The notes beneath the pieces are model-generated. The model saw nothing but the letters and a program-made list of their open reading frames with translations, did not search any database and was not told the DNA's origin. From Willaertia magna (Eukaryota; Heterolobosea; Eutetramitea; Acrasida; Naegleriidae), in NCBI GenBank assembly GCA_902984215.1, contig CADWAF010002301.1, positions 1-64,000 of the forward strand: a stretch of 64,000 nt of DNA. Direction: 5' to 3'. This document shows positions 40,150-50,874 of this stretch, in pieces; position 1 is the first letter of the stretch, and every line of letters starts with the position of its first letter. A program made the position numbers and the translations under genes.

Positions 40150-41751
40150 ATGACCGATGATGATGGTACTATAGACGCTGAAGATATTTGTAATTTATTA
40201 TTTGCCATTCATAATGGTAATTTTAACGATGCTGTTTATTTTTTACAATTCCTAATTGAACATTTTGAACAAGTAGGAAATAATTCTTTACAAGTAAATA
40301 GTGGTACAAATAATGTTAATAACACTAAAACTGTAAATCAAACATGTAAAAATTTTATAAAACTTTTTAAAGAAATGATTTTAGAAATTAAAACACAACA
40401 TTATTTTGAAAATTTAGAACATTTTGTAAAAGGTGATGATAATGAAGTTTATGTAAATGAAATTTTAAATAATTTAACAGAATTATCTCAATCTGGTTTG
40501 TTCGATTTAGAAAAGGAGATCGATCATTGTAATTATTATCAAAAATTATTAAACTTCTTTTTAGAACCTAAAAGTTTTTTAATTTTTAAAAAAGAAAAAT
40601 TAAATGATAAATTTGATTCTTTTTTATCTTTTAGAGAAAAATTAATTGAGGATTTAAAAGAAAAATTAAATTCAGAATTATTATTATTTTATAACAAAAA
40701 ACAAGTAACTAATGAAATGTTAAAACAACGATTTGAAAGAGAAAATTTAAAGAAAAAGAAAAGAAGTACAACTTCAAATCATTTATTAGCTTCTAAATGG
40801 GAACAACAACAATCTTATCTTTTGGAAAATAATGAAAACGCAACTGTAAATAATAAGAAGAAAAGAAAGGTATTAAATCAACAAAATATTGTGAATAATA
40901 ATGCTACTATAAATAATGGAATGGAGATAATACCACCATTAACTTTATCTATAAATAATGAAGATAGTAATTCATCTTCAGGTGGTACTTCATCTACTAG
41001 TGGTTCAAATGTAAATCATTTATTATTACAACAACAATATGGTAATAATAACATTCTACCACATAATAGAAGGAAAAATTCTAAACGTGGAGATTCAGCA
41101 AGTCAACAATCAATGAATCATGTAATGTCAGTAAGAAAGAATAATCCAATGTTAGATAGAGAAATCACTTCAAAATTAGATTTTAAAGGGATTGATTCTG
41201 AAAATAATATTAAACCTGTAAAGAAATTGTATACAGGTGGTATTTCTAGTTCTAAAACATTAAGAGAAAGAATGTTTTATGTTCTAGAACAACATAAGAA
41301 TGGTGCTGCCCTTACTTGGGATCAAATTCAATCTGAAATTCAAGGAAATAGAGCAAAGATATGGGCTACACTTTGTATGTTAGTAAATTTTAATATAGTA
41401 GTACAAGAAGGATTAGGGAGAAGAGGTAGACCTTTTAAATATCGTTTAAATTCAAATGTTAAAAAAGATGAATTAGAAAAGTTTGAAGAAACTTTTCAAC
41501 AATTAGATCGTGAGGCACAACGCATTCATAAGGAATACACAAATATTTTAGAGACGGAGAAATTTCAACAACAGATTGGTGGGAATGCTGTTACTGCAGC
41601 AACTAGCCAATTAGGAAGTAGTGTTGGTAATACTAATATGAATGGGGTTGCAGCTACAATGATGAATAATAATATGCACTCAACGAATAATGGTCACATA
41701 CGCCTCAATAATAATAACCCCTTAAATATGAATAATAATACAAATGATTGA
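40150..41751 (+). CDS. Asn-rich protein with C-terminal winged-helix-like domain
   Basis: 533 aa in one exon. N-terminal helical region (~1-190), charged, with a possible basic patch (KKKKRSTTS). The middle is Asn/Ser-rich low complexity with KKRK basic runs that could be nuclear signals. Residues ~370-437 form a compact helix-turn-helix-like region: SKTLRERMFYVLEQHKNGAA, then WDQIQSEIQGNRAKIWATLCML, then a wing VVQEGLGRRGRPFKYRLNS. This resembles a winged-helix DNA-binding fold. I cannot assign a family. It probably acts in the nucleus as a DNA-binding protein; that is inference from the fold and basic patches. Confidence 0.55.
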   Translation: MTDDDGTIDAEDICNLLFAIHNGNFNDAVYFLQFLIEHFEQVGNNSLQVNSGTNNVNNTKTVNQTCKNFIKLFKEMILEIKTQHYFENLEHFVKGDDNEVYVNEILNNLTELSQSGLFDLEKEIDHCNYYQKLLNFFLEPKSFLIFKKEKLNDKFDSFLSFREKLIEDLKEKLNSELLLFYNKKQVTNEMLKQRFERENLKKKKRSTTSNHLLASKWEQQQSYLLENNENATVNNKKKRKVLNQQNIVNNNATINNGMEIIPPLTLSINNEDSNSSSGGTSSTSGSNVNHLLLQQQYGNNNILPHNRRKNSKRGDSASQQSMNHVMSVRKNNPMLDREITSKLDFKGIDSENNIKPVKKLYTGGISSSKTLRERMFYVLEQHKNGAALTWDQIQSEIQGNRAKIWATLCMLVNFNIVVQEGLGRRGRPFKYRLNSNVKKDELEKFEETFQQLDREAQRIHKEYTNILETEKFQQQIGGNAVTAATSQLGSSVGNTNMNGVAATMMNNNMHSTNNGHIRLNNNNPLNMNNNTND

Positions 41752-41851
41752 CAAAAAGTATATTTATAAATAATGTTTTGTAAACTACAAAAATTCTTGA
41801 AAATAAGAATATTTAGGAACTGTACAAAAATAATTTAAGGTGAAAAGATTT

Positions 41852-43338
41852 TTAAATATTAATAGCGTGCTCCTTGGCTTGTTCATATAATTCCTTTAAT
41901 TTTTGAGTCAATTCACTCTTTTCCTCTTCACTTTTACAAACATTTAATTCCCTATTATTATTGTAATAAATTGTATAAATGTATATTGTTATTTAAAATA
42001 ATATTACTTACTCTTTTACACTTTCAATTAGAGCTCTTAATAACATTTCATCTTCATCTGTATTTCCAAAACTTTCATAATTATCATGTAAAGAAGAAGG
42101 AACAACCATTTGAGGATGTGAAGAAGGAGATTGCATTGTATTATCCTTTTCTTTTGAATGATTTCTTTCAGATTCAGGAACATTTGAAGAAACCTTTCCA
42201 TCATACAAAGTATCATCAAATAATTCACCATTCTCTAAAGCAATTTGTCTTCCCTTCTCAGTAACAACTCCAACATCATTCTTATGAGCCATTGATCCTT
42301 TTGGGATTTGTTTCGTTTCCAATTCTTTATCATTCGATATCAGTACATTATAAAAAAATATAGAAACACTATCGTACATAAAATCCGGACGAACAGAGTT
42401 ATGATCTCCCTCAAATCGGATCATATTCTTATCTCCAGCATACGCCTCGTAGAGTCGTTCAGAATGATGTATCTCATTTAAATTAATTATTGAAATGAAT
42501 TTCTTAATAATTAGACTAATAATTATAACTTACCTTGATAAAATCATCATTCTCTGCATGACAAAATAGTACTGGAACAAAGCCTGAAGAAACTTCGGAA
42601 ATTGGTGAACAAGCTCTAATATCAAATCCAGCCTTATTAATAATTGATCTTCTAACTAAATTAATTCCCATTTTAATCATTTTCTTTGGTAACCAAGTTT
42701 GATAACTTGAAACTAATTCCATTGCTACATCTTCTAATGAAGTAAATGGTGAATCTACAACTATACCGGCAATAGTTGAATCAATTGCTGAATATAATAT
42801 AGATGTTGCTGCACCCATACTTCTACCCCAAAGCCTAAAATTCAATCATCACATTAGATTGAATTAGAATAAAACAACAAAACACTTACGCAATTCTACT
42901 AACTCTTTTAGTAGACCATAAATACTCAACAATTGTACTAACATCTTGTTTCTCATAATAACCTAAAGAAACATATTCCCCTTCGCTAAGACCACTTCCA
43001 GTAAAATCAAAAGCAAATACTGTAATATTATAAGGTAATAATATACTAACAGCATCTAAAGCGTCGCATCTAGATCCACAATTTCCATGACAATATATAA
43101 CACAAGGTAATTTCTCTTTTTGTCTTTGACTTTCTATTGGTTGATAATGACTACATTCAATTTTTAATCCTCTATTATTAACTAATTGAAAATCTTTTCT
43201 TTCAAATATTCTATTATCTAAAGTAAATAGTTTAGGACCTAGAGCGATAGATGGTTCATATACACAACGTTGTGGTCTGATTATTAAATTACAAATTTCA
43301 TCCCAAAGACCTCCGAGATTTCTAATATTAAAATTCAT
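41852..43338 (-). CDS. ABHD17-like alpha/beta hydrolase, four exons
   Basis: Exons 42890-43338, 42534-42834, 42012-42472 and 41852-41951 join (introns 55, 61 and 60 nt; GTAAGT donors; phases 2, 0 and 2) to 436 aa. The catalytic triad is complete in layout: oxyanion loop YCHGNCGSR, nucleophile LWGRSMGAA (Ser), VDSPFTSLED, acid in HAENDDFIK, and GDHNSVRP with the catalytic His. This GxSMG/HGNxG pattern matches ABHD17/ABHD13-type serine hydrolases, of which ABHD17 depalmitoylates proteins. An N-terminal palmitoylation Cys cluster typical of ABHD17 is not obvious. The last ~140 residues are a polar, Ser/Glu-rich extension. The assigned substrate is a family inference. Confidence 0.85.
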
Positions 43339-43507
43339 TTTTTTTTATTTTTGAAATTTTTGATTTTTATTTGAATTTTGGTTAATGACCTGTCAAATCA
43401 TTTTAAAAAAGGTATTTAGAGAACTCGATGGAGTTGCAGTTTCCCGCCTAATACAGTACAAGTGATTATTTATTGTGAGAACATCAGAAGTGCCGTTTGT
43501 TTTTGAT

Positions 43508-44005
43508 TTACCATCTGTAGTAATCCTTATCACCACCATAATGTCTGCCATAATCACGACCGTAGTAGGAACGACGGCGACCATAATAGCTATATCCATA
43601 GTAAGGCTTGTGACCTCCAGAGTATCCACCATAATAAGGTTTGTTGGCATAGGAAGGCTGCACATAAGGCACTGCAGCGTAACCGTAATTATATTTGTTA
43701 TAATAAGGATAACCTCCATAGTTATAACCGTAGGTTTGTGGAACAGGTGTCTGAACAACGTAAGTGGCTGGAACAACATAGGTTTGCACGTAAGGTTGCA
43801 CATAAGTTTGTACATAAGGCTGAACATAAGGTTGAACGTAAGGTTGAGCAGCATAAGGATAAGGTTGTACGTAAGTAACAGGAGCAACGTTAGGGGCTTG
43901 AACTACGTAAGGATAAGGCGAATTTGTCTCGTCAGCAAAGGTTTTCGACATTAGCATTACCGTAAACAATAACAAAGTTGTCACATTTATCTGCTTTGTA
44001 CTCAT
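43508..44005 (-). CDS. Secreted Tyr-rich repeat protein
   Basis: 165 aa from the internal ATG at 44005 (171 aa from 44023). The internal Met gives the cleaner signal peptide, MSTKQINVTTLLLFTVMLMS, with a cut near KTFA. The mature part is first Val/Gln/Pro/Tyr repeats (YVQPYVQPYVQTYVQPYV), then Tyr/Gly segments (YNYGGYPYYNKYNYGY), and ends GGDKDYYRW. Tyr is the dominant residue; there is one Cys-free, low-complexity matrix-like sequence. No family recognised. The C-terminal KDYY-x-RW tail is shared with the protein at 45873-46217. Candidate extracellular or cyst-wall matrix component, inferred from signal peptide and composition only. Confidence 0.7.
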   Translation of the reverse strand: MSTKQINVTTLLLFTVMLMSKTFADETNSPYPYVVQAPNVAPVTYVQPYPYAAQPYVQPYVQPYVQTYVQPYVQTYVVPATYVVQTPVPQTYGYNYGGYPYYNKYNYGYAAVPYVQPSYANKPYYGGYSGGHKPYYGYSYYGRRRSYYGRDYGRHYGGDKDYYRW

Positions 44006-44023
44006 GCCAGGTTGTTTTTCCAT

Positions 44024-44451
44024 GTTTAAACTTGTTTTTTTTAGAACCTAGTTTTAACACAGTTGTGTGACAGGTAATTGTAATCTGTTAATGAGTTTGT
44101 TTAAAAAATAAATAGACTATTTACTTTTTTAACAATGCTGCAAACTGCATGAACGAATCTAAAGAACATTTAAGAATTAACACTAATTGTTGATTTTTAC
44201 TATTATGTTTATAACCAATCCCATTTGTTGTAATTATATCTTACTTTCATAAAAGTAGAGTCCTCTTCCTTGATCCTTAATACTGTTTTCAACAGTTTCC
44301 ACTTTTCGTGGTTGTATAAAACAACAATTTTTTGCAACAAGAGATGATTTTTTTATGTCAGTGCAGTTGAGCAAATCTACAAAGAATGGTTATTTCTCTT
44401 TTTACTTGGGCTAGGTAATTCCTGAAAATTCCACAAAAAAATAGCTCTACA
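44024..44451. other. Divergent intergenic region
   Basis: About 428 bp between the Tyr-rich gene start and the KCTD-type gene start, presumably both promoters. Nothing else supported. Confidence 0.4.
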
Positions 44452-45789
44452 ATGTCTAATAACTCCACAAACCAAGTAAATGGCAACAACACCACTGTCG
44501 CTGAACAACACAATGATGGACTAAAGGAAGAAGATGTAATTTTCATTATCAACAATAAAAGATTTGAATTAAATTCAACACTAATTAATAACTTTCCAAA
44601 CAGTATGCTTTACACTTTATTAAAAAGTGAAATGGCAAGTGATGTATCTATTGACATTACAAGTGGAAAGCGTATTTTTGAATTTCAAAATCGAAATGAT
44701 GAAATTTTTGAACAGTTTATCTTACCTTACTTGAAAGGTGTTCCATTAAGAAGAATTATTTCAGATAGAACTACTCAAGAATTATTAAATGATGAATTAA
44801 TGTTTTTTGGTTTATTATCACCATTTCATTTTCACTTGTCAAATGATTTGGAAGAAAATGTGAATTTGGAAAAGAGAAAAAGAGATTTAAAAGAATTTCA
44901 ATTAATTTCAAAAACTTTACAAAATGATTTAGAAAATAAACTTTTAGAAATGAACAATACTTTACAATTTACAAAAATAATTAATGAAATTCCAACAAGA
45001 ATGAAAGCTTATAATGAAATGATTGAAAAAAATAAAGAAGAATTATTGAATTTAGAAAAAAATAAAAAAAGAATAAAAATTAAAAGTAAAAATCCAAAAG
45101 AAAAATTAATAAAGGAAACAATTGACATTGAACAGATTGTAAAGAATGAAATTAATTTAAGTAAAAAGAAATATTTCGTTATTCCTTTAAAACCAAATAA
45201 AGACTTAGATGACAAGGAAGAAGATGACAATGAAGATAACTTTACAAATATAAATGTTTACAACAATTTAATTTACTATTTTGGAAATGAAGCTATCACA
45301 ATCCACAAATTAGAAGCACGTATTGGAGAACAATATTTAAATAACTATTTTAAAAGTAACACTACCGTAAATATCCTTTCTAATGAAAAACAAAAGAAAA
45401 AGAAGAAAACAGAAGAAGATGAGATGGATTTAGGTTCATTATTAAGTTTTCTTTATGAAAAGGCAGAAGAAAAGTATGAATGTGACTATTCTGACGATGA
45501 AGAAGAAGAAAATGAGAAAGAAAAAAAAGAAAAGGATCCATTTGAAATTGTAAATAATTTATTAAAAGAATATAGATTTTGTAAAATGTCAATTAAGGAT
45601 TGTGTGGAAAATGGTGAATCTAAATGGAAGAATAGAGAACCAAAAGTGGAATGTTTTCAGTTGAAAGGAATTGTAATTGATTTATCAAAATTAGATTGGA
45701 ATAGATACACTAATAATTTAGTAACAGAAAAGAAGAAGGATGAGGTTGACGTTAGCGCTGAACAAAATCTAAAGAAGAGAAAGAAATAA
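44452..45789 (+). CDS. KCTD-type BTB protein with coiled coil and acidic region
   Basis: 445 aa. Residues ~24-125 resemble the BTB_2/T1 domain of KCTD proteins and potassium-channel tetramerisation domains: DVIFIINNKRFELNSTLINN, then PNSMLYTLLKS, then FEFQNRNDEIFEQFILPYL. A charged coiled coil follows (~135-215, EKNKEELLNLEKNKKRIK). The C-terminal half is acidic with DDEEEENEKEKKEKD and a short conserved-looking end. No transmembrane channel segment is present. BTB_2 proteins usually form pentamers or tetramers and can recruit Cullin-3. That function is family knowledge; the partner here is unknown. It lies between two minus-strand Tyr-rich secreted-protein genes. Confidence 0.65.
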   Translation: MSNNSTNQVNGNNTTVAEQHNDGLKEEDVIFIINNKRFELNSTLINNFPNSMLYTLLKSEMASDVSIDITSGKRIFEFQNRNDEIFEQFILPYLKGVPLRRIISDRTTQELLNDELMFFGLLSPFHFHLSNDLEENVNLEKRKRDLKEFQLISKTLQNDLENKLLEMNNTLQFTKIINEIPTRMKAYNEMIEKNKEELLNLEKNKKRIKIKSKNPKEKLIKETIDIEQIVKNEINLSKKKYFVIPLKPNKDLDDKEEDDNEDNFTNINVYNNLIYYFGNEAITIHKLEARIGEQYLNNYFKSNTTVNILSNEKQKKKKKTEEDEMDLGSLLSFLYEKAEEKYECDYSDDEEEENEKEKKEKDPFEIVNNLLKEYRFCKMSIKDCVENGESKWKNREPKVECFQLKGIVIDLSKLDWNRYTNNLVTEKKKDEVDVSAEQNLKKRKK

Positions 45790-45872
45790 TAATAAATAAC
45801 ATTTATTGGTCAATCAATAGATATCTTTGAACGAATGAAATATTACTGACAGTATTGTTTGTTTTGTAAAGG

Positions 45873-46217
45873 TTACCAACGATCGTAATAGTCCTTACGT
45901 CCACCATAATAATTGCCATAGTAAGGACGGCGACGACCATGGCCATAGTTATAGCCACCATAATAATTGCCATAGTAAGGTCGGTTGTGATGATAGCGAC
46001 CTCCTCCATAATTGTTATCATAGTAATTGTTATATGGATAGTAATTATCATAATAGTTTCCGTAGTAAGGACGGCCCCCGTAGCCATAGTTGTTACCATA
46101 ATTGTAACCATAGTTATAGCCATAGTTATCAAGATCGTACTCATTTGCTGCCACAAACATTACAGCAATTATCAACAACAATAGTAAAGATGCAACAACA
46201 CATAACTTTGAATTCAT
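45873..46217 (-). CDS. Secreted Tyr/Gly/Asn-rich protein
   Basis: 114 aa. N-terminal signal peptide MNSKLCVVASLLLLLIIAVM with a cut near VAANEY. The mature ~90 residues are almost only Tyr, Gly, Asn, Arg and His in repeats such as NYGYNYGYNYG and RPYYGNYYGG, ending GGRKDYYDRW. The same end (KDYY-x-RW) and the RPYYG/KPYYG units link it to the secreted protein at 43508-44005. Composition resembles glycine/tyrosine-rich extracellular peptides, including some antimicrobial peptides of nematodes and cross-linked structural proteins, but I do not recognise a family. Function is inferred as an extracellular matrix or defence peptide only. Confidence 0.7.
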   Translation of the reverse strand: MNSKLCVVASLLLLLIIAVMFVAANEYDLDNYGYNYGYNYGNNYGYGGRPYYGNYYDNYYPYNNYYDNNYGGGRYHHNRPYYGNYYGGYNYGHGRRRPYYGNYYGGRKDYYDRW

Positions 46218-46749
46218 TTTGTTTTCTTTTTCAGTTATTTGTTTTTTAATTTGTGCTTATTATTTTTCAACAGTTTTATAACTCGTATTATTGTAATCTT
46301 TTCAGGGTTCATTTAATATCAAACTGGTAGTTTTCCTTTTAAAGTAGCTTGTTGAGAGTTGTAAAACAGCACGACTTAAATCTAATTAACTTTTAAGAAA
46401 TAAAGCTAATTGTTTTTTTTCACCATAAACAGCTGAGAAAAAGGAATTCAATTATAATTTAAAGATATTTTTAATATCTCTGATTCTTTAATAAATTAAG
46501 GAAAGTATATCTTTCTTAATTTTCTGCAAATTCTACTATTTAACTCTTTGTAAGCTTGCTACACCTCTAACAGTTTTTATTTTTTGAATGTATAAAAAAT
46601 TAAATATTCCAGTAAATAATATCACACGAAAAATTATAAAATATAGTACAATTCAAAGCTTTAAAGCTATTTAAAACTTTAAATAAAACTTTAAACAACA
46701 CTTTAAATAAAAATTAAATAAAAAAATAAAATAACATTTTTAAAAAAAA
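46218..46749. other. Divergent intergenic region
   Basis: About 532 bp between the secreted-protein start and the TPR gene start. It is A/T-rich with a short repeated motif (AACTTTAAA-like at 46672-46710). No RNA gene or ORF supported. Confidence 0.4.
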
Positions 46750-48531
46750 ATGAAAAGATTAATTGTAGGAAATTCCGTTTTTCTTTCCTCTTTCATTAAG
46801 AAAAATAACAAAACAACAACAACAATAACTATCGGAACATTTCAAAATATTCTTTTCAATAATCATTTCATAAATAATTATTTTTTAAATAACCTTTCAT
46901 TACAACAACAAAACTTTTCACTCAAATCCTTTCATACCTTCCTTCCATCCTTCCACACAACTACTACTGACAATAATATTAACAACAATACTACTTTAGA
47001 AAATATTAAAGAAGAAGAAAAAGAAGAAAAAGAAGAAGAAGAATTAAATTTAACAATTGATGAACAACAAGTATATAATTTATTTTTAATTATTCAACAA
47101 AGTATTCCATTAGCATATAAAATAATTGATCAAATTAGACCATTATTTAATTTATTATTACAAATTAATGAATTATTAAAATTATTAAATAATTTAAAAT
47201 TAAAACAATTAACTTTTTTAAATGATCCAATTGATGAAATTATTGATGCTGCAAAACAATTAAAGATTTCAATTTTATGTAGAAAGGCAACTGCTTCTTT
47301 TATTGTTTATCAAAATAATTTACAAAATAATTTACAAAATAATTTACAAAATAATTTACAAAAAGATGAAATTAATAATCCAACCATTGAAATGATTGAA
47401 AATGATTATAAATTAGCATTAGAAATAAGTGAAGGTAAAAGTGATGAAGTTTATTTTGCATATAGTATGTTTTTAAAGAATATTAAAAATTATGAATTAT
47501 CTTTAAATTATTTAAATAAGGCAATTAATTTAAATGAAAATGAAAATTTTAAATTAAAATTATTTAAAAAAATTGAATTGGAATTAGAATTTATTGAATA
47601 TTTATTAGAAAATAATATAGAAATGGATGATAAAACAATGGATTTATTAAATAAATTATTTATTGATTGTGAAAAGTATATTGATTTTTGTTTAGAAGAA
47701 TCAATTAAATTAAATACTATATTAGGTAAAATATTAGATCCAATGATTTATTATATACGTGGTAAATCATTTTATTTATCTTTACAAAATGATAAAAATA
47801 ATTTAATTTTATTAAAAAATGTTGAAAGAGATTATACTTTATTTATTACAAATAGTTTAAAACAAAGGAATGAATTATTAGTTGATGAAAATGATATGAT
47901 TTATGTAGATGATAAGTTATTGATTGATGGATATATTAGAAGAGCTATTTGTAGATTATATTTAAATAAATTAGTAGAAGCTAGGGAAGATTTAAATGAT
48001 GTGAGACAATTGATTGAAGAAAATAATGATGTAGAAGAAAGAACACAATTATTAAAAAATGTAATGGAATTAGAGAATCAATTAGACTTAATTGAAAATT
48101 CAAAGAATGTACAACAAGATATTTTAACGAATGCAACACAAGCTATTTTATATGTACAAGAAAAGAAATATGATAAAGCATTAGAATCAATGAATGAAGT
48201 AATTGATTTTATAGAGAAAAATCCATCTACAGGAATGTCTTTTTATTATGTACAACGTGCCTTCATTGCTTATGAATTATATAAACAAACAAAAGAAGAA
48301 TTTTATATTGAATTGGTTGCTAAGGATTGTAAGAATGCAATCAAGTTAGATCCAACAAATGGTAAGAAAACAATTGAGGCAAGAATTATTTTAGCTGAAT
48401 ATTATTTATCTCATGAAAAGAATAAAGAAAAGGCAAAAGAAGAATATGAAAGTGTGTTAAAGTTTTATGAACAAGAAAATGATCAAGAAATGATTCCATT
48501 CATTAAGGAATGTATTAATAAAATTAAATAA
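46750..48531 (+). CDS. TPR-like helical-repeat protein, possibly mitochondrial
   Basis: 593 aa. N-terminus is basic and hydroxylated with no acid for ~75 residues (MKRLIVGNSVFLSSFIKK), consistent with a presequence. From ~105 on it is all-helical. TPR-like pairs are visible: DEVYFAYSMFLKNIKNYELS LNYLN (~232-258) and QAILYVQEKKYDKALESMNE VIDFI (~463-488), then AKDCKNAIKLDPTNGKKTIE. A short tandem peptide QNNL x4 (~188-203) comes from a 12-bp repeat. I cannot name the family. TPR proteins scaffold complexes or act in import; a mitochondrial matrix or membrane-associated scaffold is the best guess. Confidence 0.6.
   Translation: MKRLIVGNSVFLSSFIKKNNKTTTTITIGTFQNILFNNHFINNYFLNNLSLQQQNFSLKSFHTFLPSFHTTTTDNNINNNTTLENIKEEEKEEKEEEELNLTIDEQQVYNLFLIIQQSIPLAYKIIDQIRPLFNLLLQINELLKLLNNLKLKQLTFLNDPIDEIIDAAKQLKISILCRKATASFIVYQNNLQNNLQNNLQNNLQKDEINNPTIEMIENDYKLALEISEGKSDEVYFAYSMFLKNIKNYELSLNYLNKAINLNENENFKLKLFKKIELELEFIEYLLENNIEMDDKTMDLLNKLFIDCEKYIDFCLEESIKLNTILGKILDPMIYYIRGKSFYLSLQNDKNNLILLKNVERDYTLFITNSLKQRNELLVDENDMIYVDDKLLIDGYIRRAICRLYLNKLVEAREDLNDVRQLIEENNDVEERTQLLKNVMELENQLDLIENSKNVQQDILTNATQAILYVQEKKYDKALESMNEVIDFIEKNPSTGMSFYYVQRAFIAYELYKQTKEEFYIELVAKDCKNAIKLDPTNGKKTIEARIILAEYYLSHEKNKEKAKEEYESVLKFYEQENDQEMIPFIKECINKIK
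47311..47358 (+). repeat. In-frame 12-bp tandem repeat
   Basis: Four perfect copies of CAAAATAATTTA, within the TPR-like gene, each encoding Gln-Asn-Asn-Leu. It is a likely slippage-driven length polymorphism. Confidence 0.9.
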
Positions 48532-48532
48532 T

Positions 48533-50768
48533 TTATTTATTATACTTTTCACTTTTACGATGATAGAATGGATCATTTAATTGAATATAAGTTGATAAAT
48601 ATAATAATCCAACAACAATAAATAATGAAATAACTAAGAAAGATAAAACACTCATTCCAGTATGTACTCTAACAGCATAACCATATACTCCATATTTAGT
48701 AGTTACAATAATATCTAAAATACCATCATTATTAATATCAACCATTTGAATTGGAGAGATACTACTACTTGGTAATTCAATAACTTGTTGAATATTACCA
48801 AATAAATCTAAAACAGTAATTCTCTTCTCTCCAACAGCTAAAGAAAATGAATGTGTTTCAAATTTTCTTAAAGAATAAGAAATAATTTCAGGGAAGAATG
48901 ATTCACTTTCTTCTCCAATTTCAATTAATAATCTTTCTCTTCTAAAATTAGATTGTGTTAAACTTTGCCATTTAATTCTAAATCTAGGAATACCATTCTT
49001 ACTTAATTTTCTATCAAATGTTATACATGTCACTAATCCAGTTGATGTTAAAAATAATAAATCATTTCCTCTATTATATGGTTTATTCTCTAAAGTAAAA
49101 TGTTCTAAATAAGTTGGTGCAACAACATCCATCTCATTTGCTAATACTTCAGTTAAATCTTCATCATTTCCATTTTGATTTACATCATTATATTCATTTG
49201 TCATTAAAAATGGAATTGAAAACTGTTCTAAAAATGATGATGGTTGTAATCTACAAACAGATTTACTAAATAAAGTATCATAAAACCCAGTAGTTGGTGA
49301 ACCACCACTTTCAATTCTTGCTTTACAATTTATTGCTTCAACACTATCAATCATCTTATCAAAATTAACATCTGTATAAATAACATTCTCTCTTAAAGGT
49401 GAAAATTTAGTTAATAATCTACCTGTATATAAATGTAATACTTCTATTCCTCTATTTGTATGTGAAACAAATACATTTGGTACTTTCTCAAATCTTTTCA
49501 TTAATTCAATATTCTTTTTTAATTTTGAATTAACATCTGTTGTTTTACTTAATTGATTTGTAATAAAAGATTTAACTTTATCTCCAAATTCACCAAACTC
49601 TAAATTTTCTTTCTTTTCTTTAATTTTTAAAAATTTATCCTTTTTAGTTGGTTGAAAATTATCTAATCTAATAAAACTATCAAATTGATGTCTAAATAAA
49701 TGTGGTAAATGATGTTGTATTTTCTTTTTATATTCTCTCCAACTAACTTCACCAGATTCTGTTAAATGTTGATTTGAACGTAATTTAAAAGAATGTTGAT
49801 CATAAAATTCATTATCATCATGAACATTCTTCTTTTTAACTTCTTCTTTATCAATATTCATTGATTGAATTGTAGAAATATCATGTTTCCAACGTAATTC
49901 ACCAGTCTTACCATCTAAACAATAATAAGCCAATGTACTTGTTGTTGCATCTTGATGATAAGGTGGAATATTTAAATAATTAAATAATTCAGGTAAATGT
50001 TTCATACCAATTATAATTAAACCTTCATCTTGTTCATGTACCCTCCAAGGATATAATGCAATAGAAACATCTGTTGGTTTAATCTCTTCTCTAACTAAAT
50101 CTAAAATAGTAACTGGATTATATTCTGGTTTTAACTTTTCTAATTCTAAAATATTAGGTAATAGATCAATTTCCCATTCTAATTGTAGATTTGGATCTAA
50201 ACATAGTACTTTCCAGTTACTTAATAATGTAATGATACGTTTGGTATTTCTTTGTGATTTCTTCTTTTTTACTTTTAAGTGGCCTGTACCTAAACCTAGA
50301 ATGGAATGATGAACAATGTCATTATTATTAACATCTGTTCTTTCATTAACATTGAAGGATTTCTATTAATTAATTAGTTTATTATTATTAATAATAATAG
50401 TTACTTACTTCTTCGCTGATAGGGTTAAACATATCTTGATGGACTAAAAGGGAGGAAGATATTGTTTTTAGGGAAGATAATGAGATTTTACCATCTTCAC
50501 TACAAGTAATTAAATCTTTATAACCATCACCATCTATATCTGTTATTATAGGCTTTGGTCTTTATTTCGGAATTTAATGATCAATTTATTAAGAAAAAAA
50601 AACTTACAATAATTGTCCTTGTCCCGATTTAACCATCAAAGGTTGTTGATGAAAAGCTTCTCGTGTTAAATAAAAAGCTTTATCTAAAGTTATACTTCCT
50701 TCTTGATTTAATGTTAAGATTAATAAAAAACAAACGAAAGCAAAAATTGCAAAATCTCTTTTTCGCAT
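48533..50768 (-). CDS. FG-GAP repeat single-pass membrane protein, three exons
   Basis: Exons 50608-50768, 50409-50559 and 48533-50362 join (introns 48 and 46 nt, GTAAGT donors, phases 2 and 0) to 713 aa. N-terminal signal peptide RDFAIFAFVCFLLILTLNQEG. FG-GAP/integrin-like blades with Ca-binding loops are present: DIDGDGYKDLI near the start and DINNDGILDIIVT near the end. The last ~50 residues hold a transmembrane helix (VLSFLVISLFIVVGLLYLS) and a short cytoplasmic tail. The layout and the block before the helix (GVYGYAVRVHTGMSVLSFL) recall plant NERD1-type FG-GAP proteins of the Golgi; this is from memory and tentative. Role probably in secretion or cell-surface organisation. Confidence 0.75.
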
Positions 50769-50874
50769 TTTTTTTATTTTTAAAAATTTTGTTTTTAGAC
50801 CAAATTAGATTTTATTTTATAATGCTATAAATTTATAATAAAATTTATTATAAAATTTATTGATTAATAATTTA

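Noticed and set aside
43393..43954. Two long frames opposite and overlapping the Tyr-rich gene (Met/Ile/Val-rich)
   Set aside because: They are shadows created by repeated TAY/GGN codons in the real gene; the real frame has a signal peptide and ordered repeats.
45803..46249. Other frames across the second Tyr-rich gene
   Set aside because: Same cause: repetitive codons keep several frames open, giving Met/Thr/Ile runs with no domain logic.
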